Part shown: positions 24,506-33,192 of the stretch, in pieces
Layout: the number at the start of each line of letters is the position of its first letter
Numbering within the stretch: the first letter of the stretch is position 1
Assembly: GCA_034409055.1 (NCBI GenBank)
Contig: DAOUMU010000467.1
Location: 1-47,647, forward strand
Direction: 5' to 3'
DNA from: DAOUMU01 sp034409055
GTDB taxonomy: Bacteria; Chloroflexota; Anaerolineae; 4572-78; J111
Length of the DNA stretch: 47,647 bases
Program-made: the position numbers and the translations under genes
The notes under the pieces: generated by a model
What the model saw: only the letters and a program-made list of their open reading frames with translations
What the model was told of the DNA's origin: nothing
Databases searched by the model: none

Positions 24506-24514
24506 AGTATACCA
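24506..24514 (-). promoter_or_regulatory. Extended -10 element for the DUF4878-like/DUF5671 pair
   Basis: Reads TGGTATACT on the minus strand, 32 bases upstream of the ATG at 24474. Confidence 0.45.
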
Positions 24515-24549
24515 GCCAGTTAAGTGGTAGTCACCTATCAAAAGTTAGG

Positions 24550-25998
24550 TTAGGGGTGGAAGGCGGAATCCTCGTTCTCCCCGGTCTCCTGGGCCGTAGG
24601 GTATTCAACTCGAACGCGGGCCACGGCCAGACCATCGACGGCTAAAACGGTGAAGTGAACTTGATTATAGGTGACCTTATCGCCAACTCGGGGCAGCCGG
24701 CCGAGTTCCGTCATAATCAGACCGCCGACCGTTTCAATATTAGGTAACTCTTCCGCCTCGCCCAGATAAACCTGCTCTGCCAAATCATCAATCAGATAGT
24801 TCCCGGCTACCTCCAGTACACCCGGAGCCAGTTGCACCATTGGTTCATTCTCCAGGTCAAACTCATCTCGGACTTCACCCACCACTTCTTCAACCAGGTC
24901 TTCCAGGGTCACGATGCCGGCCGTACCGCCAAACTCGTCGAGAACAATGGCCATGTGAATCCGCTGGTGCTTAAAAGCGGTTAGCAGCTTCTTGACCGGG
25001 TAGTGTTCAGGTATGAGGGGGGCAGGGCGCAGCAGAAGGCGAATATCGAACTGCCCCTTCCGCCGCATCTGTTGATGGACCAGGTCTTTGAGGTGCAACA
25101 CGCCGACAATATGATCGAGATTTTCCTCGTAAACAGGAAAGCGGCTGTATTTGCTCTCAGTGACCAGGGGCAACAGTTCCGGTAGGAGGATATCGTGAGG
25201 AATTGCCTCTACCTTGGGCCGGGGGGTCATGACCTGGTTGACCTGGCGCTCGGCAAAGTCGAAAATGTTACGAATCATTTGCTCCTCGGCCTTATTGAGT
25301 ACGCCTTCCTCGGCGCTTTCCGACACAATCAGTTCCAGTTCTTCCGGGGAGTGGAGGCGGGCATGTCCTTCGGCCGGTGGAATCCCGAAGAGACGCAACA
25401 GACCAAACCCAATACTGTTAAGCATACGTATCGGTATGTGGAAGACAGTCTGCATAACATGCATGGGTTGAGACACGACCAGAACGGCCTTATCCGGGAT
25501 GGCCAGGGCCAGGGATTTGGGGATCATTTCTCCGGCCACCACATGGAGATAGGTCAGCAAACTGACGGCAATGAGGTAGCCAATGGTATGAACCAGAGCT
25601 TCATGAGGCTCGACGCCCAATAAGCGGGCCAGGTAAGGCTCAATAAAATGGGCGATTTGAGGTTCACCGTACATGCCCAGACCGAGGGAAGCCACGGTAA
25701 TACCCAGTTGGGCCGTGGCCGTATAACTACCCTGCATGAGAGGAGAGCGGACAATAGGCAGCACGCTCTTGGCGATACGGTTGCCTTCATTGGCCATCTG
25801 CTCCAACTGGGTAGAGCGCACGCTGATAATGGCAAACTCGGCCATCACAAAGAGACCGTTGAGGCTGACCAGGACAATGATAATGAGGCCGGGCACGATC
25901 AAGACGCTGAGGGCGGGCGGACCTTCTGTGGCTACGGCTGCTGCCATCAGCAAACCCAGGCCGGGCAGGCTCAGGATGATCAGTAATAGCTTACTCAT
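24550..25998 (-). CDS. CNNM/CorC-family (HlyC-like) membrane protein, downstream paralogue
   Basis: A 482-residue hemolysin-family protein. Residues about 20-210 are the CNNM (DUF21) membrane domain with four helices, 220-345 hold two CBS domains (NQVMTPRPKVEAIP and VGVLHLKDLVHQ, then MAIVLDEFGGTAGIVTLEDL), and 370-460 is the C-terminal CorC_HlyC transporter-associated domain. Members are implicated in Mg2+ or Co2+ export, with regulation by the CBS pair. I chose the ATG at 25998, which overlaps the upstream stop by 8 bases; a longer frame back to 26079 would intrude into the upstream gene. Confidence 0.88.
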   Translation of the reverse strand: MSKLLLIILSLPGLGLLMAAAVATEGPPALSVLIVPGLIIIVLVSLNGLFVMAEFAIISVRSTQLEQMANEGNRIAKSVLPIVRSPLMQGSYTATAQLGITVASLGLGMYGEPQIAHFIEPYLARLLGVEPHEALVHTIGYLIAVSLLTYLHVVAGEMIPKSLALAIPDKAVLVVSQPMHVMQTVFHIPIRMLNSIGFGLLRLFGIPPAEGHARLHSPEELELIVSESAEEGVLNKAEEQMIRNIFDFAERQVNQVMTPRPKVEAIPHDILLPELLPLVTESKYSRFPVYEENLDHIVGVLHLKDLVHQQMRRKGQFDIRLLLRPAPLIPEHYPVKKLLTAFKHQRIHMAIVLDEFGGTAGIVTLEDLVEEVVGEVRDEFDLENEPMVQLAPGVLEVAGNYLIDDLAEQVYLGEAEELPNIETVGGLIMTELGRLPRVGDKVTYNQVHFTVLAVDGLAVARVRVEYPTAQETGENEDSAFHP

Positions 25999-27343
25999 GA
26001 TTCGGCAGTTCCCATTCCCCAATCTGGGGAGTCCCTTCAACCGGAAGTTGTAGAGAAACCTCGGACACGCTGAACGCATCCATATCCTCTACCCGGATTA
26101 CCACACCCGGCAGGCCAATCGTTACCTCGTCGCCGACAACTGGAACCTGCCCTAATTCGCTGAAAACCAGACCGCCCAGGGTATCCACTTCGCCTTCGGG
26201 TAGGTTAAGATCAAGATACTCATTGACGTCTGTCACCAGTAGATCTCCTCGCAGGTGAATACGACCTTCTTTGTCCGAAGAAATGAGGGGCAGTTCGTCG
26301 TCAAACTCATCCTGGAGTTCACCGAAGATTTCCTCGATCAAGTCCTCAAAGGTGACCAGGCCGGCTGTGCCCCCGTATTCGTCAAAGACAATGGCGATGT
26401 ATTGGCCTTGGTTGTTCAAAGTGGCCCACACGTCGGCAATCGGCAGAGTCTCGGGTACATAGATAACCTCGCGCAGAATTTTGGCCGGGTCTTGCTGTCC
26501 CTGCAAATATAACTGAAAGAGGTCCTTGATATGGACAAAACCGGCAATGTCATCGACCGTGGATCGGTAGAGGGGAATGCGCGTGTACCCGGCGGCACAA
26601 GCTTTGTCGATTAAATCGGCCACGGTGCTCTCCAGAGGCGCGGCTACCAGGCGGGTGCGGGGGACCATAACCTGGCGAGCGGTCAACTCGCGCAGGCGAA
26701 AGGTATTGCGTAACATCTGTTGCGCTTCATCATCCAATAACCCACCCTCGTGGCTCTCGGTCACCAGGAGTTCGATCTCTTCGGGCGAGTGGATGTGAGC
26801 GTGTCCCTGGCTAAAATCGAGGCGTATCAGCTTGAGGATGAGATTGCCACTGCCGTTGAATAACCAGATGAAGGGCCAGAAAAGAATCTGTGACCACTGC
26901 ATAGGCACGATGGTGGCCAGGGCGATCTTTTCGGGGTACTGGAGAGCGGCTGATTTGGGGAATAACTCGCCTAATACCATTTGCAACGTGGTCAGGAGGA
27001 TGAGCACCCCTGTGGCTGAAATTGACAGAGCCACCGGTTCAGCCAGGTTACCCAGGTTGACCAGCCAGGGGGCCAGGGCCGTGGCCACTGTATTTTGGCC
27101 ATAAGCGCCTAAGACCAGGGATGAGGCGGTGATACCAATTTGGCAAACGGCGATATAATTATCCAGCGTTTGACCATCTTCGACAATGGGCAGCAGTATT
27201 TTGGCCAGGCGATGACCCTCGCCGGCCATCTGCGCAATGCGGGTTTTACGAGCCAGAACGCTGGCATATTCAGCCGCCACGTAAAAGGCGTTGAAAAAGA
27301 TCATTAAGGCAATCGTGGCAATAATAACGAGTGCAGTTAACAT
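25991..27343 (-). CDS. CNNM/CorC-family (HlyC-like) membrane protein, upstream paralogue
   Basis: A 450-residue paralogue of the next gene, with the same order: CNNM membrane domain (about 1-190), CBS pair (about 205-330, including ARQVMVPRTRLVAAP and IAIVFDEYGGTAGLVTFEDL) and CorC_HlyC domain (about 350-435). Tandem pairs of such genes are common and may form heteromers. GGAG before the ATG and the 8-base overlap downstream indicate translational coupling. Upstream in the same direction lie an MNT gene and a 20-codon remnant, so it may share their transcript. Confidence 0.88.
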   Translation of the reverse strand: MLTALVIIATIALMIFFNAFYVAAEYASVLARKTRIAQMAGEGHRLAKILLPIVEDGQTLDNYIAVCQIGITASSLVLGAYGQNTVATALAPWLVNLGNLAEPVALSISATGVLILLTTLQMVLGELFPKSAALQYPEKIALATIVPMQWSQILFWPFIWLFNGSGNLILKLIRLDFSQGHAHIHSPEEIELLVTESHEGGLLDDEAQQMLRNTFRLRELTARQVMVPRTRLVAAPLESTVADLIDKACAAGYTRIPLYRSTVDDIAGFVHIKDLFQLYLQGQQDPAKILREVIYVPETLPIADVWATLNNQGQYIAIVFDEYGGTAGLVTFEDLIEEIFGELQDEFDDELPLISSDKEGRIHLRGDLLVTDVNEYLDLNLPEGEVDTLGGLVFSELGQVPVVGDEVTIGLPGVVIRVEDMDAFSVSEVSLQLPVEGTPQIGEWELPNHE

Positions 27344-27352
27344 TTTACTCCA

Positions 27353-27415
27353 TTAAATCATCATTTTATGGAGGAGGTATGTAGCGATTTCTTCTTGAAG
27401 TTCTTTATGCTTCAT
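27353..27415 (-). pseudogene. 20-codon frame overlapping the MNT stop, possible HEPN remnant
   Basis: An ATG overlaps the MNT gene stop (ATGA) and opens a frame for MKHKELQEEIATYLLHKMMI before a TAA. The position and overlap are where an HEPN toxin partner usually starts in MNT-HEPN pairs, but the frame ends after 20 residues. It may be a truncated partner or a small coupling peptide; sequence alone cannot decide. Confidence 0.35.
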
Positions 27416-27681
27416 AACAGTACCTTAGCCTTGCTTTCAATGAGCCGGGTAAAACGAGTCGATGGACTGAGAGGGATAATGTCTAGAGATATCCCTAACT
27501 CCTCTTCAAGCCGTGCTCCTAACTCATATAGTTTCCATCCAGTCACCCCGTCACAGGCTAGGTCTAGGTCTCGGGCTTGTTCTGGTTTTTCAAGAGCACT
27601 GCCAAAAAGAAGTAAACGTGTCGCGCCATACGCTTTTGCTAAAGCTACGGCTTTTTCGAGCTGTTTCGTACTGATGCCCAT
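27412..27681 (-). CDS. MNT-type minimal nucleotidyltransferase
   Basis: An 89-residue minimal nucleotidyltransferase with LLLFGSALEKPEQARDLDLAC, where GS and the DLD pair are the metal-binding core. MNT proteins usually act as antitoxins to HEPN RNases, sometimes by AMP-ylating them. The length is typical. GAAGGAG precedes the ATG. The customary HEPN gene is not intact: only a 20-codon frame overlaps its stop. This MNT may therefore be an orphan. Confidence 0.78.
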   Translation of the reverse strand: MGISTKQLEKAVALAKAYGATRLLLFGSALEKPEQARDLDLACDGVTGWKLYELGARLEEELGISLDIIPLSPSTRFTRLIESKAKVLL

Positions 27682-27752
27682 ATATTTACTCCTTCAAGCG
27701 AAATCCAAAATCGCAATTTGCTAAATTGCGCCTGGCAAGTTGGCAACTTGCC

Positions 27753-29090
27753 CTACATCTCCCATACTCGATGCCAAACATCTGTGGCCAGTTGAGTGGC
27801 CTTCTCGGCAATGGCTACTTCATCCAGGGTCAGGACCTGGCGATCTTTCATCAGCAGTTGCCCGCCGGCGATGGTATGGGTAACGTGGCTGCCGTCCATG
27901 CCAAAAACCAGGTGCCAGGGATAGTTAACATCGGTCAGGGGAGTGTAGGGAACGTAATCCAGCAAAATGATGTCGGCAAAGGCACCCGGGGCGAGCCTGC
28001 CCACCGGTTTGGGAAAGAACAGCCCGGCAATGGTCGTGTTATGGTTAAAGGCCATTTCCGTCAGCCGGTCGCCCGGCATCACCCGAGGGTCAGCCTGGTG
28101 AATGCGATGGAGCAGATAAGCCGTGTGGATTTCGGTGAACATATTATTGGTGAAACCATCGTTACCCAGCCCGACCGTAATCCCCCGATCCAGTAACTTC
28201 TCCACCTCGGCCACCCCCACGGCGTTATTCATGTTGCTGCGCGGCTGATGGCTGACTTTAGTTTGGGTGGCCCGGAAGGCATCCATCTCGTAAGCATCCA
28301 CGTGGATAGCGTGAGCCACCAAGGTCTTTGGCCCCAGAATACCCCTGTTCTCCAGCCGCTCGGCCACGCGCAGATCATACTTTTTGAGGCTGTCGGCCTG
28401 GTCAGCCTTATCTTCAGCCAGGTGAATGTGAAAGCCGGTGTCCAGCCCTTTGGCCGCCTCGACACAGGCGGCCAGAGTTTCATCGCTGACCGTGAAAGAA
28501 GCGTGTAAGCCGAACGAGGCCTCCAATTTGGGGTTGGGATTGGCCCGTAGTCGCTTCAAAAAGCGGACGTTCTCGGCAATACCGGCCCTGGTTCCGTCCG
28601 GTCCGTTGCGGTCGGTGACCTCGTAACAGAGGCCGACCCGCAGACCAGACTCGGTGGCCGCTTCGGCCAGAGCATCCAGCGAGCCATCAATGTGAGTGGG
28701 GCTGGCGTGGTGGTCAATCAAGGTGGTAGTGCCGTGGCGGATGGCATCGACCAAAGCCACCAGGGCGCTGTATTTGCTGTCTGCCAGGGTCAGGGCCCGG
28801 TCGATTTTCCACCAGAGACGCTCCAATATCTGCACAAAATTTTCCGGTGGTTCACCTGGAATGGCCATACCTCGGGCAAATGCCCCATAAAAATGGGTAT
28901 GAGCGCAGATCATACCGGGCATTACAATTTTACCGGCGGCGTCCAGCTTTTCTGCCTGAGGATATTTACTTTCCAGGTCGGCGGTGCGGCCCACGTCGAC
29001 AATGGTATCCTCTTCGTAATAAACTGCTCCATAGGGGATAACCCGTTTATCATCACCAAAGGTGAGTACTGTACCGTTGATGATCAGCAT
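27753..29090 (-). CDS. SsnA/TrzA-like metal-dependent amidohydrolase
   Basis: A 445-residue amidohydrolase of the SsnA/chlorohydrolase-like class, predicted to hydrolyse C-N bonds of purine- or cytosine-like substrates in the cytoplasm. Visible ligands are HTH in ICAHTHFYG, His in HIHLAED, His in VAHAIHV and Asp in LGNDGFTNN. Length is normal. I chose the ATG at 29090 because AGGAG lies 8 bases upstream; ATGs at 29096 and 29120 are in frame too. No purine-catabolic neighbour is visible, so the substrate remains open. Confidence 0.82.
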   Translation of the reverse strand: MLIINGTVLTFGDDKRVIPYGAVYYEEDTIVDVGRTADLESKYPQAEKLDAAGKIVMPGMICAHTHFYGAFARGMAIPGEPPENFVQILERLWWKIDRALTLADSKYSALVALVDAIRHGTTTLIDHHASPTHIDGSLDALAEAATESGLRVGLCYEVTDRNGPDGTRAGIAENVRFLKRLRANPNPKLEASFGLHASFTVSDETLAACVEAAKGLDTGFHIHLAEDKADQADSLKKYDLRVAERLENRGILGPKTLVAHAIHVDAYEMDAFRATQTKVSHQPRSNMNNAVGVAEVEKLLDRGITVGLGNDGFTNNMFTEIHTAYLLHRIHQADPRVMPGDRLTEMAFNHNTTIAGLFFPKPVGRLAPGAFADIILLDYVPYTPLTDVNYPWHLVFGMDGSHVTHTIAGGQLLMKDRQVLTLDEVAIAEKATQLATDVWHRVWEM

Positions 29091-29227
29091 GTTCATCTCT
29101 CCTGTCGATGAGTTTGTCAAAACAGAATCTTTTTATCTTAAATTTCATTTTAGTCGCGTGTGGTTATGTGGTCAATTGTTGGTAACTGGTAAGGCTGGCA
29201 GCGAGGCTATCATCAGGGTATTTGTAG

Positions 29228-29251
29228 ACCCCGCATCCCTATGCGGGGTCT
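29228..29251. repeat. Single copy of the CCCGCAT hairpin
   Basis: A stem ACCCCGCATCC/ATGCGGGGT related to the 64-bp tandem repeats at 10180-10361. It lies in the gap between the amidohydrolase and the GT2 gene. Confidence 0.5.
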
Positions 29252-29267
29252 CGGGCTTTGTCCTTAT

Positions 29268-29295
29268 TTGCTACACCTTGCGCTTGGATTATAAT
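29268..29295 (+). promoter_or_regulatory. Promoter-like sequence just upstream of MITE copy B
   Basis: TTGCTA (29268-29273), a 16-base spacer and perfect TATAAT (29290-29295). The MITE insertion point is 8 bases beyond the -10, so transcription would begin at the element and pass through it into the GT2 gene. Confidence 0.4.
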
Positions 29296-29302
29296 GCATC
29301 TA

Positions 29303-29445
29303 TTCATTACCCGACATTGGAAATTCAGAAACCAGGTTTTTCACTTGCTAAGGCATTTTTGGTGCTCCAGAATGCTCAAAAAGCAACGATTAGCTTGGTT
29401 TAGACGACAAAAAACCTGGTTTCTCTCCCCGTGTCGGGTAGTGAA
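29303..29445 (+). mobile_element. MITE-like element, copy B
   Basis: A 143-bp element with termini TTCATTACCCGACA and TGTCGGGTAGTGAA. It is flanked by ATGCATCTA (29294-29302) and ATGCATTTA (29446-29454), a 9-bp target duplication with one mismatch. It lies upstream of the GT2 gene, and its subterminal CAGGTTTTT/AAAAACCTG arms would form a long RNA hairpin in the leader. Confidence 0.9.
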
Positions 29446-29476
29446 ATGCATTTATTCTTTTTACAAGAGGTAAAAG

Positions 29477-30169
29477 ATGAAAGTCTCTATTGTTATGCCA
29501 TGTTTCAATGAAATGGCGACCATTGAGACCATTGTCCAGAAAATTCTCTCAGTCCAATTACCCCTTGACCGGGAACTGGTCATTGTTGACGACTATTCTA
29601 CCGACAAAACCAGGGATTATTTAAAGACACTGGAAGATTGTGATGATATCAAAATCGTCTATCACGAGACCAACCGGGGCAAAGGGGCTGCCTTGCGAAC
29701 AGGTTTTGCCCAGGCCACGGGAGATATTATCATCATTCAGGATGCCGATTTGGAGTACGATCCCGAGGAGTATCCCAAGTTATTAAAACCTATTCTTGAT
29801 GGCCAGGCCGATGTTGTTTACGGCTCCAGATTCGTCGGCGGAGGTTCACACCGGGTGTTATACTTCTGGCATTCGATCGGAAATAAATTTTTGACCCTAC
29901 TCTCCAATATGTTTACCAATCTTAATTTGACCGATATGGAGGTTTGCCATAAGGTCTTTAAGCGAAATATTCTTGAAAAAATTCAATTGCAGGAAGACCA
30001 CTTTGGCTTCGAGCCGGAATTTACGGCCAAAGTGGCCCGTCTCAACTGTGCTATTTACGAGGTAGGTATCTCTTATTATGGACGTACTTATGAGGAGGGC
30101 AAGAAGATAGGTTGGAAGGATGGCCTGAGAGCGGTTTACGTCATTCTAAAATATGGTCTGGTCCGGTAA
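29477..30169 (+). CDS. Family 2 glycosyltransferase, polyprenyl-phosphate sugar synthase-like
   Basis: A 230-residue GT-A glycosyltransferase like dolichyl-phosphate mannose synthases: it moves a sugar from a nucleotide donor to polyprenyl phosphate. Visible are VVMPCFNE-type start (SIVMPCFNEMATI), the first Asp pair in IVDDYS, and the metal motif DADLEYDPEEYP, then VYGSRF. There is no C-terminal membrane domain. AAGAGG precedes the ATG at 29477. Its lipid-linked product would suit GT-C enzymes such as the one at 14746, though the genes are not adjacent. Confidence 0.85.
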   Translation: MKVSIVMPCFNEMATIETIVQKILSVQLPLDRELVIVDDYSTDKTRDYLKTLEDCDDIKIVYHETNRGKGAALRTGFAQATGDIIIIQDADLEYDPEEYPKLLKPILDGQADVVYGSRFVGGGSHRVLYFWHSIGNKFLTLLSNMFTNLNLTDMEVCHKVFKRNILEKIQLQEDHFGFEPEFTAKVARLNCAIYEVGISYYGRTYEEGKKIGWKDGLRAVYVILKYGLVR

Positions 30170-30184
30170 AGCCATTTGTCATTA

Positions 30185-30213
30185 TTGCCCCCTGACCTGA
30201 TTTATGGTAAGAT
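30185..30213 (+). promoter_or_regulatory. Promoter for rex
   Basis: TTGCCC (30185-30190), 17-base spacer, then TAAGAT (30208-30213) preceded by TGG. Just downstream, CATTTCACT (30221-30229) and AGTGTAATG (30247-30255) form a near-perfect inverted pair that might be an operator, but the spacing is not that of known Rex sites. Confidence 0.4.
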
Positions 30214-30317
30214 AGTTATACATTTCACTATATCAAGATATTTATACAGTGTAATGGCTTTATCTCAACTTTATCAATATCATCAAGATAAATATTATGA
30301 AGTAAGGGGGGTATAAG

Positions 30318-30938
30318 ATGCCGGGGGCTGATGTTCCTGATATTGTGATCGGGCGGTTACCACTTTATTTACGAGCTCTGACCTTGTTAGAGGAGGCGGG
30401 GCAGGAATTTACTTCGTCCCAGGACCTGGGGAATAAACTGGGTATCGGTTCTGCCCAAATTCGTAAAGACTTATCCCATTTTGGCGAGTTTGGCAAACAA
30501 GGTACGGGCTACGAAATTAAATATCTCCGCGAGCAGCTCTCTAAAATTTTGAACGTTGATCGAGATTGGGCCGTAGCCCTGGTTGGTTTTGGCGATTTGG
30601 GGCAGGCGATTGCCCATTATGGTGGGTTTGCCAGCAGGGGATTTTACATTCAGGCTATTTTTGACAATGATCCCGAAAAGATCGGCCAAAAAGCTGGTGA
30701 TGTCGTTGTCCAAGATGTGGCAAATTTGCACAAGGTCGTTACTGGACAAAAAATAAAAATGGCTATTATTGCTGTACCGGCCTTCATAGCCCAGGAGGTA
30801 GCGGACAGCTTGGTTAAAGCGGGGGTGAGGGCTATCCTTAATTATGCCCCCATTACCCTGAGCATGCCGGATACGGTGCGAGTGCAGCATATTGACCCGG
30901 TGGTACGTTTGCAACGGATGGCGTATTATCTGGCTTGA
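30318..30938 (+). CDS. rex: Redox-sensing transcriptional repressor Rex
   Basis: A 206-residue Rex protein. Residues 1-75 form a winged helix (SSQDLGNKLGIGSAQIRKDLSHFGEFG, with the DNA-reading helix around IRKDLSHF), and 83-180 a Rossmann fold with VGFGDLGQAI as the NADH motif. The C-terminal helix VVRLQRMAYYLA swaps between subunits. Rex dimers leave their TTGTGAA-type operators when NADH/NAD+ rises, controlling fermentation and respiration genes. A good ribosome site (AAGGGGGG) precedes the ATG at 30318. ETF genes lie 2 kb away; only a half-operator-like TTGTGAA at 33174-33180 is near them. Confidence 0.92.
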   Translation: MPGADVPDIVIGRLPLYLRALTLLEEAGQEFTSSQDLGNKLGIGSAQIRKDLSHFGEFGKQGTGYEIKYLREQLSKILNVDRDWAVALVGFGDLGQAIAHYGGFASRGFYIQAIFDNDPEKIGQKAGDVVVQDVANLHKVVTGQKIKMAIIAVPAFIAQEVADSLVKAGVRAILNYAPITLSMPDTVRVQHIDPVVRLQRMAYYLA

Positions 30939-31070
30939 TGGTTTGATTCTGGATGTCAGACTGTGGCTGGCTGACACATTGATCATCTAAATCTTTTCCC
31001 ACTGCCGGATCTGGCCATGCCAACGACCGCTGCCAGGCTCGGATCACAATTCTAATAGTCGTACCACATA

Positions 31071-31102
31071 AAAAAGCCACCCTGGAACCGGGGTGGCTTT
31101 TT
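31071..31102. terminator. Bidirectional intrinsic terminator after rex
   Basis: AAAAAGCCACCC...GGGTGGCTTTTT forms a strong stem with A/T tracts on both sides, between rex (plus) and the convergent TPR gene (minus). The region 31103-31252 holds no gene, only the CTCTGTG repeat at 31149-31211. Confidence 0.85.
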
Positions 31103-31252
31103 GGCCGCAGCATTAATTGAAAGAAGCTGTAAGGGTCAAGAAGATGTTAAACACCACGGAGAACACAGAGAAAATCAATAAAAAACTCTGTGAACTCTGT
31201 GTCTTCGTGGTTATTTTCCCTCACCAACACTCAAACAGGGGACTATCAAGAT

Positions 31253-32707
31253 TTACTTTGCATTTAACCTTTGTAAGTCTTTTAAGGCCTGCTCTCTAAA
31301 ATATCCCGACGTGTCCCGGTCAACCACCCGCTGATATTCAGCCCGAGCCAGGTCGAACTGTCCCCGGCTCTCCAGTTGACGGGCCAGATGATAGCGAGCG
31401 CTGGTCAAATCGGGTTCCAGTTCAAGCGCCTGGCGCAGAGAGACCTCGCTGTCCGTTAAAGCGCCGGACAGAAATTGCATCCAGCCCAATAAATCATAGA
31501 CCTCGGCATTATCCTCACCGGTCTCAATAATGGCCTCGGCAGCCGGGATACCGGCCTCGTCGATTCGATATCCCCGCTCTGCATAAAACCTGACCAGTAA
31601 CAGTTGAAATTGTAAATCGCCGTCAGTTACTTCGGCCGAGGCGATGTATAGGGCCTCGGCTACGCTCAAATTACCTTGTTGGGCTTTGGTCTGGGCCAGC
31701 TCAATATAGATGGCCGCATTTTCCGGGTCTAGCTCAATTGCTTGCTTGAACAAAGCCTCGGCTGCCTTGAGCGCCCCTTGACGTCTCAGATAAATTCCTT
31801 GAAAGTAGAGCGGCAGGGCCGAGTCAGGGTCGGCCTTTTGCGCTTGCTCAAATAAATCAAGTGCAGGCCGGCCCGACTGGGCCAGGGCATGGCCTAAAAA
31901 GGCCAGCACCTCCGCATCTGCGGCCTCCGTTTTACTATTTTCGTGGGCAATGGTCAGGGCATGCACAGCCAGGGGCCAAAGCTGGACCTGGACCAGGGCT
32001 ATACCGGTGGCCTTGGCCACCTCGACCTGGGGCGACTGGCTGGTGAAGGGAACCAGGGTAGCCAAAAGATAATCTCGTCGGGTCAATACGTCTGCCGGGG
32101 TTTGCCTTTCCGCCGGCTGGGCTGTGGTGGCAGGAATGGCTTGCAAATAGTCCATAGCGGTCGATACATCCAGGGGCGCTGCCAGAGCCGCCAGATACCA
32201 CTGCGCCGCCGGATCAACGTAATGGGCCAGTTGGTTCAGAAAAGCCTGCCGGGCTGCCTCAAATTCAAAGAGCCATAGATAGGTACGTCCCAGGCCGGTG
32301 AAAGCGCCCGGCAACTGTGGTTGAGCGGCCGTAACCTCCTGCCACACTTCCAGGGCCTCGCCGAACCGGTTTTGGTAAAACAGGGCCTCGGCCAGGCCGG
32401 CCATAGCCACCGGATGATCCAAATCACGGGCCAGGGCCCGGTTAAAGGCATCTTCGGCCAGTAGCCAACGATGCTGGGCCAGATAAATCTGGCCCAACTT
32501 GAGGAGCGGCAGTACCGTTTCTGGATAGGTTTGCCCCGCTTCTTCCAGTATGGTGATGGCCTCACCGTAACGGCGTTCGGCCACCAGCGGCTCAACCCGG
32601 TCTAAAACAAAGGACAGGGGTTCCTGAGCCGGTCTGGGGACAGGAACGCACGCCAGGCCGGCTAAAAGGAAAAATATCAGCAGTTTCTGGACTATCTTAC
32701 CAAACAT
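31253..32707 (-). CDS. TPR-repeat protein, exported or lipoprotein
   Basis: A 484-residue TPR protein. The N-terminus is a signal or lipoprotein-like segment (LLIFFLLAGLAC, Cys at about 20, weak lipobox). TPRs span about residues 30-190 and 270-470, with many A-L-Y-Y-x-G-type positions, for example AEALFKQAIELDPENAAIYIE and ALELEPDLTSARYHLARQL. It is probably a scaffold at the membrane or in the periplasm. No partner is adjacent. Its last 20 residues may not be essential. There is no obvious ribosome site. Confidence 0.82.
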   Translation of the reverse strand: MFGKIVQKLLIFFLLAGLACVPVPRPAQEPLSFVLDRVEPLVAERRYGEAITILEEAGQTYPETVLPLLKLGQIYLAQHRWLLAEDAFNRALARDLDHPVAMAGLAEALFYQNRFGEALEVWQEVTAAQPQLPGAFTGLGRTYLWLFEFEAARQAFLNQLAHYVDPAAQWYLAALAAPLDVSTAMDYLQAIPATTAQPAERQTPADVLTRRDYLLATLVPFTSQSPQVEVAKATGIALVQVQLWPLAVHALTIAHENSKTEAADAEVLAFLGHALAQSGRPALDLFEQAQKADPDSALPLYFQGIYLRRQGALKAAEALFKQAIELDPENAAIYIELAQTKAQQGNLSVAEALYIASAEVTDGDLQFQLLLVRFYAERGYRIDEAGIPAAEAIIETGEDNAEVYDLLGWMQFLSGALTDSEVSLRQALELEPDLTSARYHLARQLESRGQFDLARAEYQRVVDRDTSGYFREQALKDLQRLNAK

Positions 32708-32850
32708 AATATGGACATTATAACTCAGGCTGGGTCAAGGGAAAATAAGCCGGCCGGTCTATGGCCGGTGCAGAATAGGCTGCTACACCCCGACATAGAG
32801 CATCGGCGGAGCGAGATTGAGACACACTATTTTTTCACTCCGCTTCAACG

Positions 32851-32859
32851 TGGTATAAT
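32851..32859 (+). promoter_or_regulatory. Extended -10 element upstream of etfBA
   Basis: TGGTATAAT on the plus strand, 334 bases before etfB. MITE copy C lies between this element and etfB. If it is the etf promoter, the MITE is in the 5' leader. Confidence 0.4.
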
Positions 32860-32943
32860 CTGGCCTTATCTTTGAAGCTTTACAATTTGCCAACCTTTAC
32901 CGGCAATCTACGTGATGCATGGACGTAATGAATTTTCGCCAGA

Positions 32944-33086
32944 TTCATTACCCGACATTGGAAATCAGAAACCAGGTTTTTCGCTTGCTGAGGCATTTTT
33001 TGGTCCTCCAGAATGCTCAAAAGGCAACGATTAGCTTGGTTCAGACGACAAAAAACCTGGTTTCTCTCCTCGTGTCGGGTAGTGAA
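32944..33086 (+). mobile_element. MITE-like element, copy C
   Basis: A 143-bp element with termini TTCATTACCCGACA and TGTCGGGTAGTGAA, flanked by perfect 9-bp duplications TTCGCCAGA (32935-32943 and 33087-33095). Internal sequence is nearly identical to copies A and B. The perfect duplication suggests a recent insertion, in the etfBA upstream region. Confidence 0.92.
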
Positions 33087-33192
33087 TTCGCCAGAAATCT
33101 TCACGTTTCACGCACTTTGTTAGTGAATAAACCTCAATATTGACTGACAACCCCATTGGAAACAACGAAACATTGTGAAAGGAAATAACTTT

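Noticed and set aside
33174..33180. A Rex operator upstream of etfB
   Set aside because: Only a half-site TTGTGAA is present; the matching TTCACAA half at the right distance is absent.
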